A stretch of 64,000 bases of DNA from positions 806,001 to 870,000 of the forward strand of contig NZ_CP053435.1 of the NCBI RefSeq assembly GCF_013127955.1, given 5' to 3'. Positions 1-7,805 of the stretch are shown in pieces. How positions within the stretch are numbered: position 1 is the first letter of the stretch; every line of letters starts with the position of its first letter. The translations under genes were made by a program, and so were the position numbers. The notes beneath the pieces were generated by a model that was not told the DNA's origin, searched no databases, and saw only the letters and a list, made by a program, of their open reading frames with translations. Source of the DNA: Spirosoma taeanense (GTDB taxonomy: Bacteria; Bacteroidota; Bacteroidia; Cytophagales; Spirosomataceae).

Positions 1-50
1 ATGTAATTGACACCGTCTTATTACCGTAATAGGCGTTCATTTAACCATTA

Positions 51-82
51 AAGGCCATTCCTGCGCGCAGGAATGGCTTTTT
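51..82 (+). terminator. Rho-independent terminator of an off-window gene
   Basis: GCCATTCCTG (54-63) pairs perfectly with CAGGAATGGC (68-77) around a four-base loop. The flanking A and T bases extend the stem, and a short T run follows. It probably terminates a plus-strand gene that ends just before the window. Confidence 0.75.
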
Positions 83-266
83 GGTAGATAATATATCTTT
101 GTTACTGAATATTTTGTTTTTTTAACTATAGTTAGACTTTAGGTCGTCACGTCTATAAAAATTCTTTTTTCAAGGTATAAGCGTCACTTAATTGACTTTT
201 AATGATTGTATTGATCTAGTAAAGGGGCCTCAAGTATAGCAGAAAATGTGTTCAATGTTATAGATA

Positions 267-298
267 CTAATATTAAATGTATATACATTTAATATTAG
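267..298. repeat. Perfect 32-base AT-rich palindrome
   Basis: The left half CTAATATTAAATGTAT (267-282) is followed directly by its exact reverse complement (283-298), with no spacer. It could extrude as a cruciform or bind a dimeric regulator. ATACTAAT at 264-271 could instead pair with ATTAGTAT at 326-333, so a second, competing structure is possible. No function is known. Confidence 0.7.
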
Positions 299-449
299 CA
301 AAACTAAAATATTACATCTATATCTATTAGTATACTTATAGCTAATTAAATGGTAGTTTCTTTTAGTGGATTTTTATAGATAATATTTAATAGTCGTTTA
401 ATGGCTCACTATGTTTTAATTCTTCGTTAATAGGTTCTTAATTTGTTTA

Positions 450-457
450 TAATTTTG
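450..457 (+). promoter_or_regulatory. Possible -7 element for the GH10 gene
   Basis: TAATTTTG matches the Bacteroidota -7 consensus TAnnTTTG about 90 bases before the GTG start at 547. No good TTG was found at the expected -33 distance, so this is tentative. Confidence 0.3.
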
Positions 458-546
458 CCTTAAGTACATGTTAATCAGGCTTTAAAGTTGATTTAATGTA
501 GGTACATCAATTTTGTCTCAACAAAAACGGACAAAACGACGTACCT

Positions 547-1689
547 GTGAAACAGATTTCTACCTCCGCTTCTAAACAGCTTTTAGTTTTGATTTCTTTG
601 TTTTTTATCAGCTTTATGACTGCTTGCAACCCCAATTCGGAAGATGTCAAGCCACAGAGCGTAATGATAATAGATTACTCGGCAAGTACTCGAGCAACTG
701 CCGTCATCGATAATGATAGCACACTAAAAGCTGTGGCTACTTTTCCGATTGGTGCCGCTTTTAACTCTAAGATTGTAAAAGAAAGTGATAAGGCTAACAG
801 CTTGTTCCAAGCCCAGTTCAATGCTAAAACGGTTCATGCTTTCATGAACACTGAACCTGCTCCTGGCCAATTCAACTTTTCTGAAATTGATTATTGGGTC
901 AATGCTGCTGACAAGCAGCCTCTTCGGTTGCATGGCCATTGTTTAGTATATCACATGGCGGCTCCTGAATGGTTCTCTCAGTTTAAGGGTAACACGGAAG
1001 GATTTGAGAAGGCAGTTAAAAATCACATTCAAACTCTGGTAAGCCGTTATAAAGGTAAAATCAAAAGCTGGGACGTAATTAACGAAGTGTTTGACTGGAA
1101 CTCAGGTGCGGTTCGCCAGACGGCTTTCCGCCAGTTGTATGCTAGTGATGCCGCTTACCTGGAGTTCGTGAAGCGTTGCTTTCAGTGGGCTCATAAAGCT
1201 GATCCGGATGCCTTGCTGTTCTATAATGACTACGGTTTCGAAACCTATTCGTCAAAACTGGATGGTGTATTAAAAATGATCGACAATTTCAAAAAGAGCG
1301 GAACCCCTATTCATGGGCTTGGCACGCAATTGCACATCGATATTAACACCTCTGAAACTGGTCTTCGCAACGCCTTCCAGCGGTTGGCCGCAACCAGCCT
1401 TCTGGTACACGCATCAGAACTGGATATCGCTGTGAACCCTAAGAATGATCAGACCCTGGTTTTTTCGAATGAACTGATGAGTGTGCAGGCTGCTAAATAC
1501 AAAGTTGTAGCTAGTCTCTATAAGCAAAATGTACCGAGCCGCCTCCGATATGGTATTACTATGTGGAGCTTTAGCGACGCGGATAGTTGGTTGGTAACAG
1601 ATAAAAAGATGCGCGATATGCCAAATGTATTCGATACAAAACTGAACAAGAAAATGGCTTTTTATGGTTTAATGGATGGTTTGAAATAA
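547..1689 (+). CDS. GH10 endo-beta-1,4-xylanase-like lipoprotein
   Basis: This 380-residue protein starts at GTG and has a lipoprotein signal with the lipobox cysteine at residue 27 (MTAC), so it is probably anchored in the cell envelope. The rest is a GH10 (alpha/beta)8 barrel. The acid/base glutamate is E180 in WDVINE, and the nucleophile is E291 in ASELDI, where most members have TELDI. HGHCLVYH around 130-136 and QLH at 261-263 match the family's substrate-site motifs. GH10 enzymes cleave internal beta-1,4-xylan or related bonds. There is no carbohydrate-binding module and no SusC/D pair nearby. Its position at the edge of a polysaccharide locus allows a role in trimming or recycling the cell's own polymer, which is inference. 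The family assignment is secure; the substrate is not. Confidence 0.88.
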   Translation: MKQISTSASKQLLVLISLFFISFMTACNPNSEDVKPQSVMIIDYSASTRATAVIDNDSTLKAVATFPIGAAFNSKIVKESDKANSLFQAQFNAKTVHAFMNTEPAPGQFNFSEIDYWVNAADKQPLRLHGHCLVYHMAAPEWFSQFKGNTEGFEKAVKNHIQTLVSRYKGKIKSWDVINEVFDWNSGAVRQTAFRQLYASDAAYLEFVKRCFQWAHKADPDALLFYNDYGFETYSSKLDGVLKMIDNFKKSGTPIHGLGTQLHIDINTSETGLRNAFQRLAATSLLVHASELDIAVNPKNDQTLVFSNELMSVQAAKYKVVASLYKQNVPSRLRYGITMWSFSDADSWLVTDKKMRDMPNVFDTKLNKKMAFYGLMDGLK

Positions 1690-1750
1690 TCAATATAAAT
1701 ACTTTTCATTGCTATAGCCAGTCTTAAATTATAACGTCATCTGTTTTTAT

Positions 1751-1796
1751 AACGGCTAGCGGTCAGACTTTCTAAGAGCCTGACCGCTAGCCGTTT
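1751..1796 (+). terminator. Terminator after the GH10 gene
   Basis: AACGGCTAGCGGTCAG (1751-1766) pairs perfectly with CTGACCGCTAGCCGTT (1780-1795) across a 13-base loop. Only three T bases follow the stem, so termination may be partial, but the stem is long and stable. Confidence 0.65.
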
Positions 1797-1805
1797 AATG
1801 CGTAT

Positions 1806-1831
1806 ATATAAACCTGTCAAAAGGTTTATAT
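1806..1831. repeat. Ten-base inverted repeat upstream of the epimerase operon
   Basis: ATATAAACCT (1806-1815) and AGGTTTATAT (1822-1831) are separated by six bases. This is operator-like in geometry and lies about 210 bases before the epimerase start. Confidence 0.4.
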
Positions 1832-2040
1832 GATCCATTGGATGTATTATAGTTTAAAAGATTAGCCAATTACATAAATAGCAATAACCCATTTTGGATT
1901 ATATAATTGATATACAATACTATAACAAGTTTATAAAAATAAATTTATGTAAACTAATAGTTGGTATAGGACTTGCATATAGTTATTAATTATATTGCGT
2001 TCGTAAAAAATAACTACAATCAAAATCAATCAATTCTATC

Positions 2041-3030
2041 ATGAAAAAAGCACTTGTATGCGGAGCCGGTGGTTTCATCGGCGGACACCTGGTAAATCGC
2101 TTAAAGTCAGAAGGTTACTGGGTGCGGGGAGTCGACATTAAGTATAACGAATACGGCAATACGAACGCCGACGAATTTATTCTTGGCGACTTAAGAGACC
2201 CAGCCATAGCGGCTGAGGTAGTAACAAGTGATTTAAACGAAATTTATCAGCTTGCCGCTGACATGGGCGGAGCCGGTTTCGTATTCACCGGTGATAACGA
2301 TGCCAGCATTATGCATAACTCCGTGTTGTGTAACTTAAATATTCTGGAAGAAGCTAAACATAAAGGCGTGAAGCGTATTTTCTATTCGTCTTCAGCCTGT
2401 ATGTATCCTGAGTATAATCAGTTAGATCCCGAGAACCCTAAGTGCTCTGAAGATTCTGCTTATCCGGCTGCTCCCGACAGCGAATATGGCTGGGAGAAAC
2501 TCTTCTCGGAGCGTCTATATCTGACATATCAGCGTAATCACGGCATTGAGGCCCGGATCGCTCGTTTCCACAACATTTTTGGCCCACAGGGTACCTGGGA
2601 AGGCGGTCGTGAAAAGGCCCCTGCTGCAGTTTGCCGTAAAGTAGCTATGGCTGAGGATGGTGGATCTATCGAAATATGGGGTGACGGTAAGCAGACACGT
2701 TCGTTCCTGATTGTTGACGAATGCGTTGAGGGTATCCGTCGGTTAATGGAATCTGATTTTTCAGGACCGGTCAACATCGGATCGGAAGAGATGATTTCAC
2801 TCAATGACTTTGCGAAAATGGTTATTGAACTGTCTGGTAAATCTATCGCTATCAACAACATTAAAGGCCCAACGGGTGTGCGTGGTCGTAACTCCGACAA
2901 CCGCCTGATTCAGGAAAAACTGGGCTGGGCACCGTCTACTCCGTTACGCGTAGGTGTTGAAAAAACCTATAACTGGATTTGTGAGCAGATTCAGAAAAAG
3001 GCAGAAGTAGAAGTTCTTGAAGAGGTTTAA
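2041..3030 (+). CDS. GDP-mannose 3,5-epimerase-like NAD-dependent epimerase
   Basis: This 329-residue protein is an extended short-chain dehydrogenase with the NAD-binding motif GAGGFIGG at 8-15 and the YxxxK pair Y149/K153. It closely resembles plant GDP-D-mannose 3,5-epimerase. Shared blocks include LAADMGG, SSACMYPE, GREKAPAA, RSF and GVRGRNSDN. The epimerase acid/base residues are kept: C120 in SSAC and K192 in REKAP. That enzyme converts GDP-mannose to GDP-L-galactose (and GDP-L-gulose). The gene opens a three-gene plus-strand operon: its TAA overlaps the next ATG by one base (TAATG at 3028-3032). It probably supplies an activated sugar for the polysaccharide made by this locus. A related epimerase with another nucleotide sugar as substrate cannot be excluded. 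Confidence 0.85.
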   Translation: MKKALVCGAGGFIGGHLVNRLKSEGYWVRGVDIKYNEYGNTNADEFILGDLRDPAIAAEVVTSDLNEIYQLAADMGGAGFVFTGDNDASIMHNSVLCNLNILEEAKHKGVKRIFYSSSACMYPEYNQLDPENPKCSEDSAYPAAPDSEYGWEKLFSERLYLTYQRNHGIEARIARFHNIFGPQGTWEGGREKAPAAVCRKVAMAEDGGSIEIWGDGKQTRSFLIVDECVEGIRRLMESDFSGPVNIGSEEMISLNDFAKMVIELSGKSIAINNIKGPTGVRGRNSDNRLIQEKLGWAPSTPLRVGVEKTYNWICEQIQKKAEVEVLEEV

Positions 3031-3374
3031 TGGATACTATTACGGCGGTAATCAGCAGCCTTGCAAGTGAGTCGACGGCTCACTTGCAAGGCTCTAAAAA
3101 GGTGTTTCTGCGTAATTCAGATACGCCGACGAATCTCACGCAGGTAGCCCACGGGACGTTCCGGGCAGCTGACTATTGCGAGCTGCATAGTCATGCTACA
3201 ATGGAGGAGGTCTTCTTTTTTATGAGTGGAAAAGGAATCTATACAGTTGGCGATCAGCAGATACCTCTGGAAAAGGGGGTTTTCGTCCGGATTCCGGCCG
3301 GTGTCTCTCACCGTTTAGAGGCCGTTGGCGACGAGCCGTTAGAATACGTATACTTTGGTGTTGCTACAGAGTAA
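3030..3374 (+). CDS. Small cupin-domain protein
   Basis: This 114-residue protein is one cupin fold. Motif 1 is HSHATMEE with two histidines and a glutamate placed to bind metal, followed by the conserved glycine in GKG. Motif 2 is PAGVSHR with the third histidine. It is translationally coupled to the epimerase by a TAATG overlap. Small cupins in sugar loci act as sugar isomerases or sugar-binding accessory proteins, but the exact reaction cannot be read here. It is too short to be an RmlC-type dTDP-sugar epimerase (about 180 residues). Confidence 0.8.
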   Translation: MDTITAVISSLASESTAHLQGSKKVFLRNSDTPTNLTQVAHGTFRAADYCELHSHATMEEVFFFMSGKGIYTVGDQQIPLEKGVFVRIPAGVSHRLEAVGDEPLEYVYFGVATE

Positions 3375-3384
3375 TCTACAAAAA

Positions 3385-4161
3385 ATGGTACAGGTATTAA
3401 AGACTAAACTATACGATGCTGGTCTGGAAACGGCTGTTTCAGAATTAATCGAGCAATGTGCACCAACGAGCCAACGACAGAATAAATGCGTTAGTGCGAC
3501 AGGGGCACACGGCATGATTACGGCCATCAAAGAGCAGGATTTTCAGCAGGTTCTGGACTCGTTCTATTGGAATCTGCCAGATGGAATGCCCGGCGTATGG
3601 GTTGGCCGTTTGAAAGGTTCCGCAAACATGAATCGGTGTTACGGCCCTGATTTCTTCATGCGGGTGTTTCAGCAGAGTGCCAACACGCCAGTCAAGCATT
3701 TTCTGTGTGGTGGAAAGGAGGGCGTAGCTGACGAGCTGAAAGAAGCCGTTGGTAAGAAGTTTTCAAATCACAATGTGGTCGGTACGTATTGTCCGCCGTT
3801 TCGGACCTTATCGGAAAATGAGTTTAAAGCACTGGGTGATCAGATCAACCAGTCGGGCGCGAATGTAGTCTGGATCGGGTTGAGTACTCCAAAGCAGGAA
3901 CGCTTTGCCCAACAATTAAAGAAATACACGTCGGTTCATTTTATCGTTACGGTCGGTGCAGCCTTCGATTTTCATACCGACAATGTAAAACAGGCTCCGG
4001 CCTGGATGCAGCAGATGTCAATGGAGTGGTTTTTCCGCTTATTGATGGAGCCCAAACGCCTTTATAAACGATACTTAGAAATTGTCCCACTATTCATTTT
4101 TTATAATCTAAAAGAAGCGTTAAGTGTCAGTAAATCCCACCGGGTTTCAGGCGCTAAATAA
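3385..4161 (+). CDS. WecG/TagA/CpsF family glycosyltransferase
   Basis: This 258-residue protein belongs to the GT26 family, which transfers a sugar such as UDP-ManNAcA or UDP-ManNAc to a lipid-linked acceptor on the cytoplasmic membrane face. It has GLSTPKQERF (the family's G-x-PKQE motif), VGAAFDFH, and the C-terminal WMQ and EWFFRLLMEPKRLYKRY block that is typical of the family. The ATG at 3385 lies 10 bases after the cupin stop. An in-frame TTG at 3355 would overlap the cupin gene and is less likely. It is the last gene of the operon and runs into the bidirectional terminator at 4190-4229. In this locus it probably adds an early sugar of the repeat unit. Confidence 0.88.
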   Translation: MVQVLKTKLYDAGLETAVSELIEQCAPTSQRQNKCVSATGAHGMITAIKEQDFQQVLDSFYWNLPDGMPGVWVGRLKGSANMNRCYGPDFFMRVFQQSANTPVKHFLCGGKEGVADELKEAVGKKFSNHNVVGTYCPPFRTLSENEFKALGDQINQSGANVVWIGLSTPKQERFAQQLKKYTSVHFIVTVGAAFDFHTDNVKQAPAWMQQMSMEWFFRLLMEPKRLYKRYLEIVPLFIFYNLKEALSVSKSHRVSGAK

Positions 4162-4189
4162 CATAATTCAATCCATAAAAAAAAGAATA

Positions 4190-4229
4190 AACGAAGGCTG
4201 GAATATAGTGTATTCCAGCCTTCGTTTTT
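4190..4229. terminator. Bidirectional terminator between convergent polysaccharide operons
   Basis: AACGAAGGCTGGAATA (4190-4205) pairs perfectly with TATTCCAGCCTTCGTT (4211-4226) around a five-base loop. A T run follows on the right and an A-rich run lies on the left, so it can stop transcription from both the plus-strand epimerase operon and the minus-strand wza operon. Confidence 0.88.
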
Positions 4230-4240
4230 GAATAACGGGA

Positions 4241-5395
4241 TCAACGGGCTACCTGCTGATAAATGTTCATCAGCATAGCATAGTTAGATGCCGGAGTATA
4301 TTTCCTTTCATAATTCGCTCTGCCTTCTAATCCCATCTCCGTCGAGCGTTTATTATTACTACATACCAACTCGATTTTATCAACCAAATCATCGATTTGT
4401 CCGGCTTTAAAGGTATAACCTGTACGGCCATCTTCAATTAATTCTGGGATACCACCCATGCGAGCTCCAATAACAGTTGTCCCCTTTGCATAGGCCTCTA
4501 CGACCACCCGACCGAAGGGCTCATGCCAGAGTGACGGAATAACCAAGGCCCGAGCTTTACCAATAATTGAATAGGTTTCGGCAAGCGTTTTTTTACCTAA
4601 ATACTCAATATTGTATTGCTTTGTACAATCTATTACTTCCTGCTCCAACGGGCCTTCTCCAACAACTTTTACCCGAACGCTTTTAGACAGCTTGGGCAAG
4701 GCAGCTAACAAGGTTCGGATGCCCTTTTCCACCTGTAATCTGCCAACATAGACAATGTAGTCTTCTTTTGTAAAACAGACGCCAGGGTCCGGATACACAA
4801 AGTTTGGCTTCACCACAATTTTTTCGGCCGGAAAACCACCCTCAATCATTTTCTGCTTTACAAATTCAGAAACGCTAACAAACCGGTCTATCTGCTGCCA
4901 GGTAGGCAAATAGTTATGTAACATTAGCATAGAAGTTGCTGTTGCGCTGGCGGCTGCATTATCCCGATAGCACTTATGTTGGACAGCAGCCGTCTTAATC
5001 ATTTTAGTTAAACATAACTCACAAACTTCACCATCGCGGTAGAGCATTGCATTAGGACAAACAAACCGGTAGTTCCGAACGGCCTGAATAACGGGTACGC
5101 GTTCGGTCTGAGCAGCGTAATAAACAGAAGGAGAAATAAGCGGAAAGAAATTCTGAACGTGGATAGCATCGTGCTTATGCTGCTTCAGTAACCGCCGTAC
5201 CTCACGATATGACTCCCGAGACCATAATGTGCGCAAGGCTGCAGCTGTTTTAGATAGAGTAGCTACTTTTGAGTTGTTTTCAATATAAGAGGAAACCGAG
5301 TTACCATACTGTTCCAGGACAGATACTTCAGCTTTACGTGACTCGTCTTCACCACCTTTGATTAAGTATTCGTTGTGAACGCTCAGAATTCGCAT
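4241..5395 (-). CDS. GT4 family glycosyltransferase
   Basis: This 384-residue GT-B enzyme is a retaining transferase that uses a nucleotide sugar. The C-terminal donor site has VGRLQVEKG (R219, K224) and the E-x7-E pair E292/E300 in HEPFGRVVVE. The N-terminal half has four cysteines (113, 125, 128, 142) in a CxnCxxCxnC pattern, seen in a subgroup of GT4 enzymes that may bind a metal there. It is the last gene of the long minus-strand polysaccharide operon, 23 bases after the preceding gene, and ends at the shared terminator. Donor and acceptor sugars cannot be told from sequence. Confidence 0.88.
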   Translation of the reverse strand: MRILSVHNEYLIKGGEDESRKAEVSVLEQYGNSVSSYIENNSKVATLSKTAAALRTLWSRESYREVRRLLKQHKHDAIHVQNFFPLISPSVYYAAQTERVPVIQAVRNYRFVCPNAMLYRDGEVCELCLTKMIKTAAVQHKCYRDNAAASATATSMLMLHNYLPTWQQIDRFVSVSEFVKQKMIEGGFPAEKIVVKPNFVYPDPGVCFTKEDYIVYVGRLQVEKGIRTLLAALPKLSKSVRVKVVGEGPLEQEVIDCTKQYNIEYLGKKTLAETYSIIGKARALVIPSLWHEPFGRVVVEAYAKGTTVIGARMGGIPELIEDGRTGYTFKAGQIDDLVDKIELVCSNNKRSTEMGLEGRANYERKYTPASNYAMLMNIYQQVAR

Positions 5396-5418
5396 GGATT
5401 TAATGAGAAGGGTTGGGC

Positions 5419-6459
5419 TTAATAGTTAACCTCTGCGAGTTGAGGTTCGTACTGCGATAGAATATGAGTTTTCAGAAACAGCGCGTAGGACTCCCAAGAG
5501 TGGTCTTGAATAAAACGGTTTATTCTCCCTATGTCAACTACAGAGTGTGGGCTATCAATAGTCTTGTTCACTAATTCGATCAGCTCCTCAAAATCCTGGT
5601 AGGTGTAGGCTAGGCCTTCCTGTGCAAAATCTTTGAAATTACCGAAGTTAGGTCCAATAACAAGTTTATAATTAACCAAAGATTCAATTAGAGCCCCTGA
5701 ACTCAGAACGCTTTCTTGGCGATAGGTGAACACTACGGTTCGGGAGAGTTCAAATAGCCGCTGAAGCTCGTCGTCGGAGGTGAAGCGGTTTATAACCCGT
5801 ATCGAGTTTGTTTCTAAAGCCTGTAAATCTTGGTAATAAACTGGGTCGGAGCACTTTCCTTGTATAAGAATGCGTAAATTTGTATGCCCTTTATCATGCA
5901 CATACTCTAAAAATTCTTTGATCCCTTTATATGGTAGTATGGTTCCCCAGAACAATATGTCATAAACAAAATTACTGCCGAAGTGGGGTTTATAAGAACT
6001 GACTTTGAAGGGGTGAGGATAGTAGATAAGACGTGATGACCTCTGCAACTGAGTAGTTTCCTTCGAATGAGCAATCATTAAATCAGCCTGACGGTTTAAT
6101 ACCTTTCGAAAATAGCTGGAAAGCCATCGGTTGCGTGAGCTATGACTGACTTTATTGTGAATTGTCCAGATAATCTTTACGCCCATTATCTTAAGAAAGG
6201 GGAGCAAAAAGACTAAAGCCAGAGCTTGCGTATACCCCATAGTGCGGTTAGCTACCTCTTCCACCCAATTAAAGACAACCGCGTCTATGCGACGTGTGTG
6301 TAAAAAAATATCAATAACTCCAAGCCAGGCAGTCTTGCTGCGAATTACGGCTACCTGGTTGACTTCTAGTGCTTTTGCTAAATTACTAACATAAGGATTA
6401 GTATCAGGCCTGAGACTATATGACCGGTCAGGATATACATATACCTGGATATTTTTCAT
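5419..6459 (-). CDS. GT-B type glycosyltransferase of the polysaccharide locus
   Basis: This 346-residue protein has a Rossmann-like acceptor half and a donor half. The donor half contains FWGTILPYKGI and VFTYRQESVLSSGALIESL, a pattern found in GT1/GT4-like bacterial transferases. The ATG at 6459 is preferred because it lies 35 bases after the end of the polymerase gene. A longer frame reaching back to 6627 would overlap that gene by 133 bases and has no family-like sequence there. Base composition is clearly more AT-rich than the genes further right. The sugar specificity is unknown. Confidence 0.8.
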   Translation of the reverse strand: MKNIQVYVYPDRSYSLRPDTNPYVSNLAKALEVNQVAVIRSKTAWLGVIDIFLHTRRIDAVVFNWVEEVANRTMGYTQALALVFLLPFLKIMGVKIIWTIHNKVSHSSRNRWLSSYFRKVLNRQADLMIAHSKETTQLQRSSRLIYYPHPFKVSSYKPHFGSNFVYDILFWGTILPYKGIKEFLEYVHDKGHTNLRILIQGKCSDPVYYQDLQALETNSIRVINRFTSDDELQRLFELSRTVVFTYRQESVLSSGALIESLVNYKLVIGPNFGNFKDFAQEGLAYTYQDFEELIELVNKTIDSPHSVVDIGRINRFIQDHSWESYALFLKTHILSQYEPQLAEVNY

Positions 6460-6494
6460 ATATAAGGTAGGGATACAAAATGAACAGATGTTAG

Positions 6495-7805
6495 TTAGGT
6501 AATTGTTACCGGTCTTGTGAATTGGTTGATAGAAACAGTTTGCTGCTTGATGGTAGTTGCGCGGATTTTTCGTGTCGTCACCTGTATAAGATCGTAAGAA
6601 CTTAGAGTAGCAATAAATAGAATCCACAGAAAATTATTTTGACGTAACATGTTACTTTCTACGAAATTATATACTAAGAAAAGTATCATATACATAACAC
6701 CCCATCCATATAGATGCTCTCTACGTAGACTATAGTTCATCATATAAGCGGATAGTTTAGTGACATAAAGAATCAAAAAGGCTACAAAGCCTACATAGCC
6801 TAAATCCAATAAGATATCTAGGAAACCATTATGCGCATTAGGAACTTCCCAATTTAATTCCTGTGATATAATTGCCGAAGCGCTATGATCGCCTAACCAG
6901 AACCCACCGAAACCATGCCCGAATAACGGCCGCTTGTCCACCGCTACGAAAATCTGTTCCCAAAGCAATGTTCGGCCAGTGAGTGTCGGATCTTTACCAA
7001 GAAGCTCAAATAATACTTCGTAATTGTTGAGCATATAGTAGCCGCCACTAGCCAGACCAGACAGCACAGATAATAAAACAATAATGAGACTGGAGGCCTT
7101 CAGTTGAAAAGTCTTTAGAATGTAGCCTAAACCAATTACAAAGATCACTAATACCAAAGCGCTTGATGAGCGAGACATGATGATTAGAAAAACCGAGAGG
7201 GAAATATGTAACCAATATTTCTTCTGAGGTTTGATAGAATGCAGAGTAAACGCTGTGAGCGTATAAATCACCATTAGACGTCCGAGCGTATTTTTATGGG
7301 TATATACGCCTTTCCAGGCCCCTTCGTGGAACCCTCCTTCCTGTAAAGCTCCCATTAGACCGTAGCTAGGAAAAGTAATTGCTGTTATCAATGATAAGAC
7401 TGCGCCAGCCACTAGGGTTTGGTTGATCAGTATGAGCATATCGTGCAGCGAGTATCGTATGGATAGATAGTAGCCGAATAGCGATGTGCCAACTAAGGCT
7501 ATAAATCGACGGCCGGTTACTAATGGACTGTCGCTCCAGCTTATCGATACGAGTACAAGTGCAAATAAAAGGAGCAGAAGTATATTGCCCGATAATGCTG
7601 TTTTTAGGGGTCGTACGTTACCCGATAAGTAATAAATTGTTACAAGATATATCGTTACATATACAATTTGTGAGACAATGTCCCCCTCTGGGTTTACCGC
7701 ATCCCCAATCGTTGAGTTCCGGAACATAGCCAATATGGCTCCGCTATAAATTAAAAGAGATACAACAACGAAGAACCGTTCGGTAAAGGAGGGGGGCTTA
7801 CGCAT
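6495..7805 (-). CDS. O-antigen ligase/polymerase (Wzy-like) membrane protein
   Basis: This 436-residue protein is hydrophobic, with about ten or more predicted membrane segments and a larger loop. AHNGFLDILLDLGYVGF near residue 325 is the hallmark of the O-antigen ligase/polymerase family, where the histidine takes part in catalysis. It would polymerise repeat units on undecaprenyl diphosphate at the periplasmic face of the inner membrane. It overlaps the flippase gene upstream by eight bases, which suggests coupled translation. In a locus with wza and wzc, a Wzy role is more likely than WaaL. Confidence 0.85.
   Translation of the reverse strand: MRKPPSFTERFFVVVSLLIYSGAILAMFRNSTIGDAVNPEGDIVSQIVYVTIYLVTIYYLSGNVRPLKTALSGNILLLLLFALVLVSISWSDSPLVTGRRFIALVGTSLFGYYLSIRYSLHDMLILINQTLVAGAVLSLITAITFPSYGLMGALQEGGFHEGAWKGVYTHKNTLGRLMVIYTLTAFTLHSIKPQKKYWLHISLSVFLIIMSRSSSALVLVIFVIGLGYILKTFQLKASSLIIVLLSVLSGLASGGYYMLNNYEVLFELLGKDPTLTGRTLLWEQIFVAVDKRPLFGHGFGGFWLGDHSASAIISQELNWEVPNAHNGFLDILLDLGYVGFVAFLILYVTKLSAYMMNYSLRREHLYGWGVMYMILFLVYNFVESNMLRQNNFLWILFIATLSSYDLIQVTTRKIRATTIKQQTVSINQFTRPVTIT

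Larger units (their letters stand above)
1..546. other. AT-rich intergenic region before the GH10 gene
   Basis: This stretch holds no convincing gene. It starts with a strong terminator hairpin (51-82) that probably ends a gene lying left of the window. It then becomes very AT-rich and contains a perfect 32-base palindrome (267-298). A TAATTTTG element at 450-457 and a second weak one (CAATTTTG, 508-515, with TTG at 488-490) are the only promoter-like sequences seen ahead of the GH10 start at 547. Confidence 0.6.
1690..2040. other. Intergenic region between GH10 and epimerase genes
   Basis: It contains the terminator of the GH10 gene (1751-1795), a 10-base inverted repeat (1806-1831) and an AT-rich leader before the epimerase start at 2041. 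TATATTG (1991-1997) is a weak promoter-like match with no well-placed TTG. No open reading frame is convincing. Confidence 0.5.

Noticed and set aside
6460-6627. N-terminal extension of the glycosyltransferase at 5419-6459
   Set aside because: It overlaps the polymerase gene in another frame by more than 130 bases and does not look like a transferase start.
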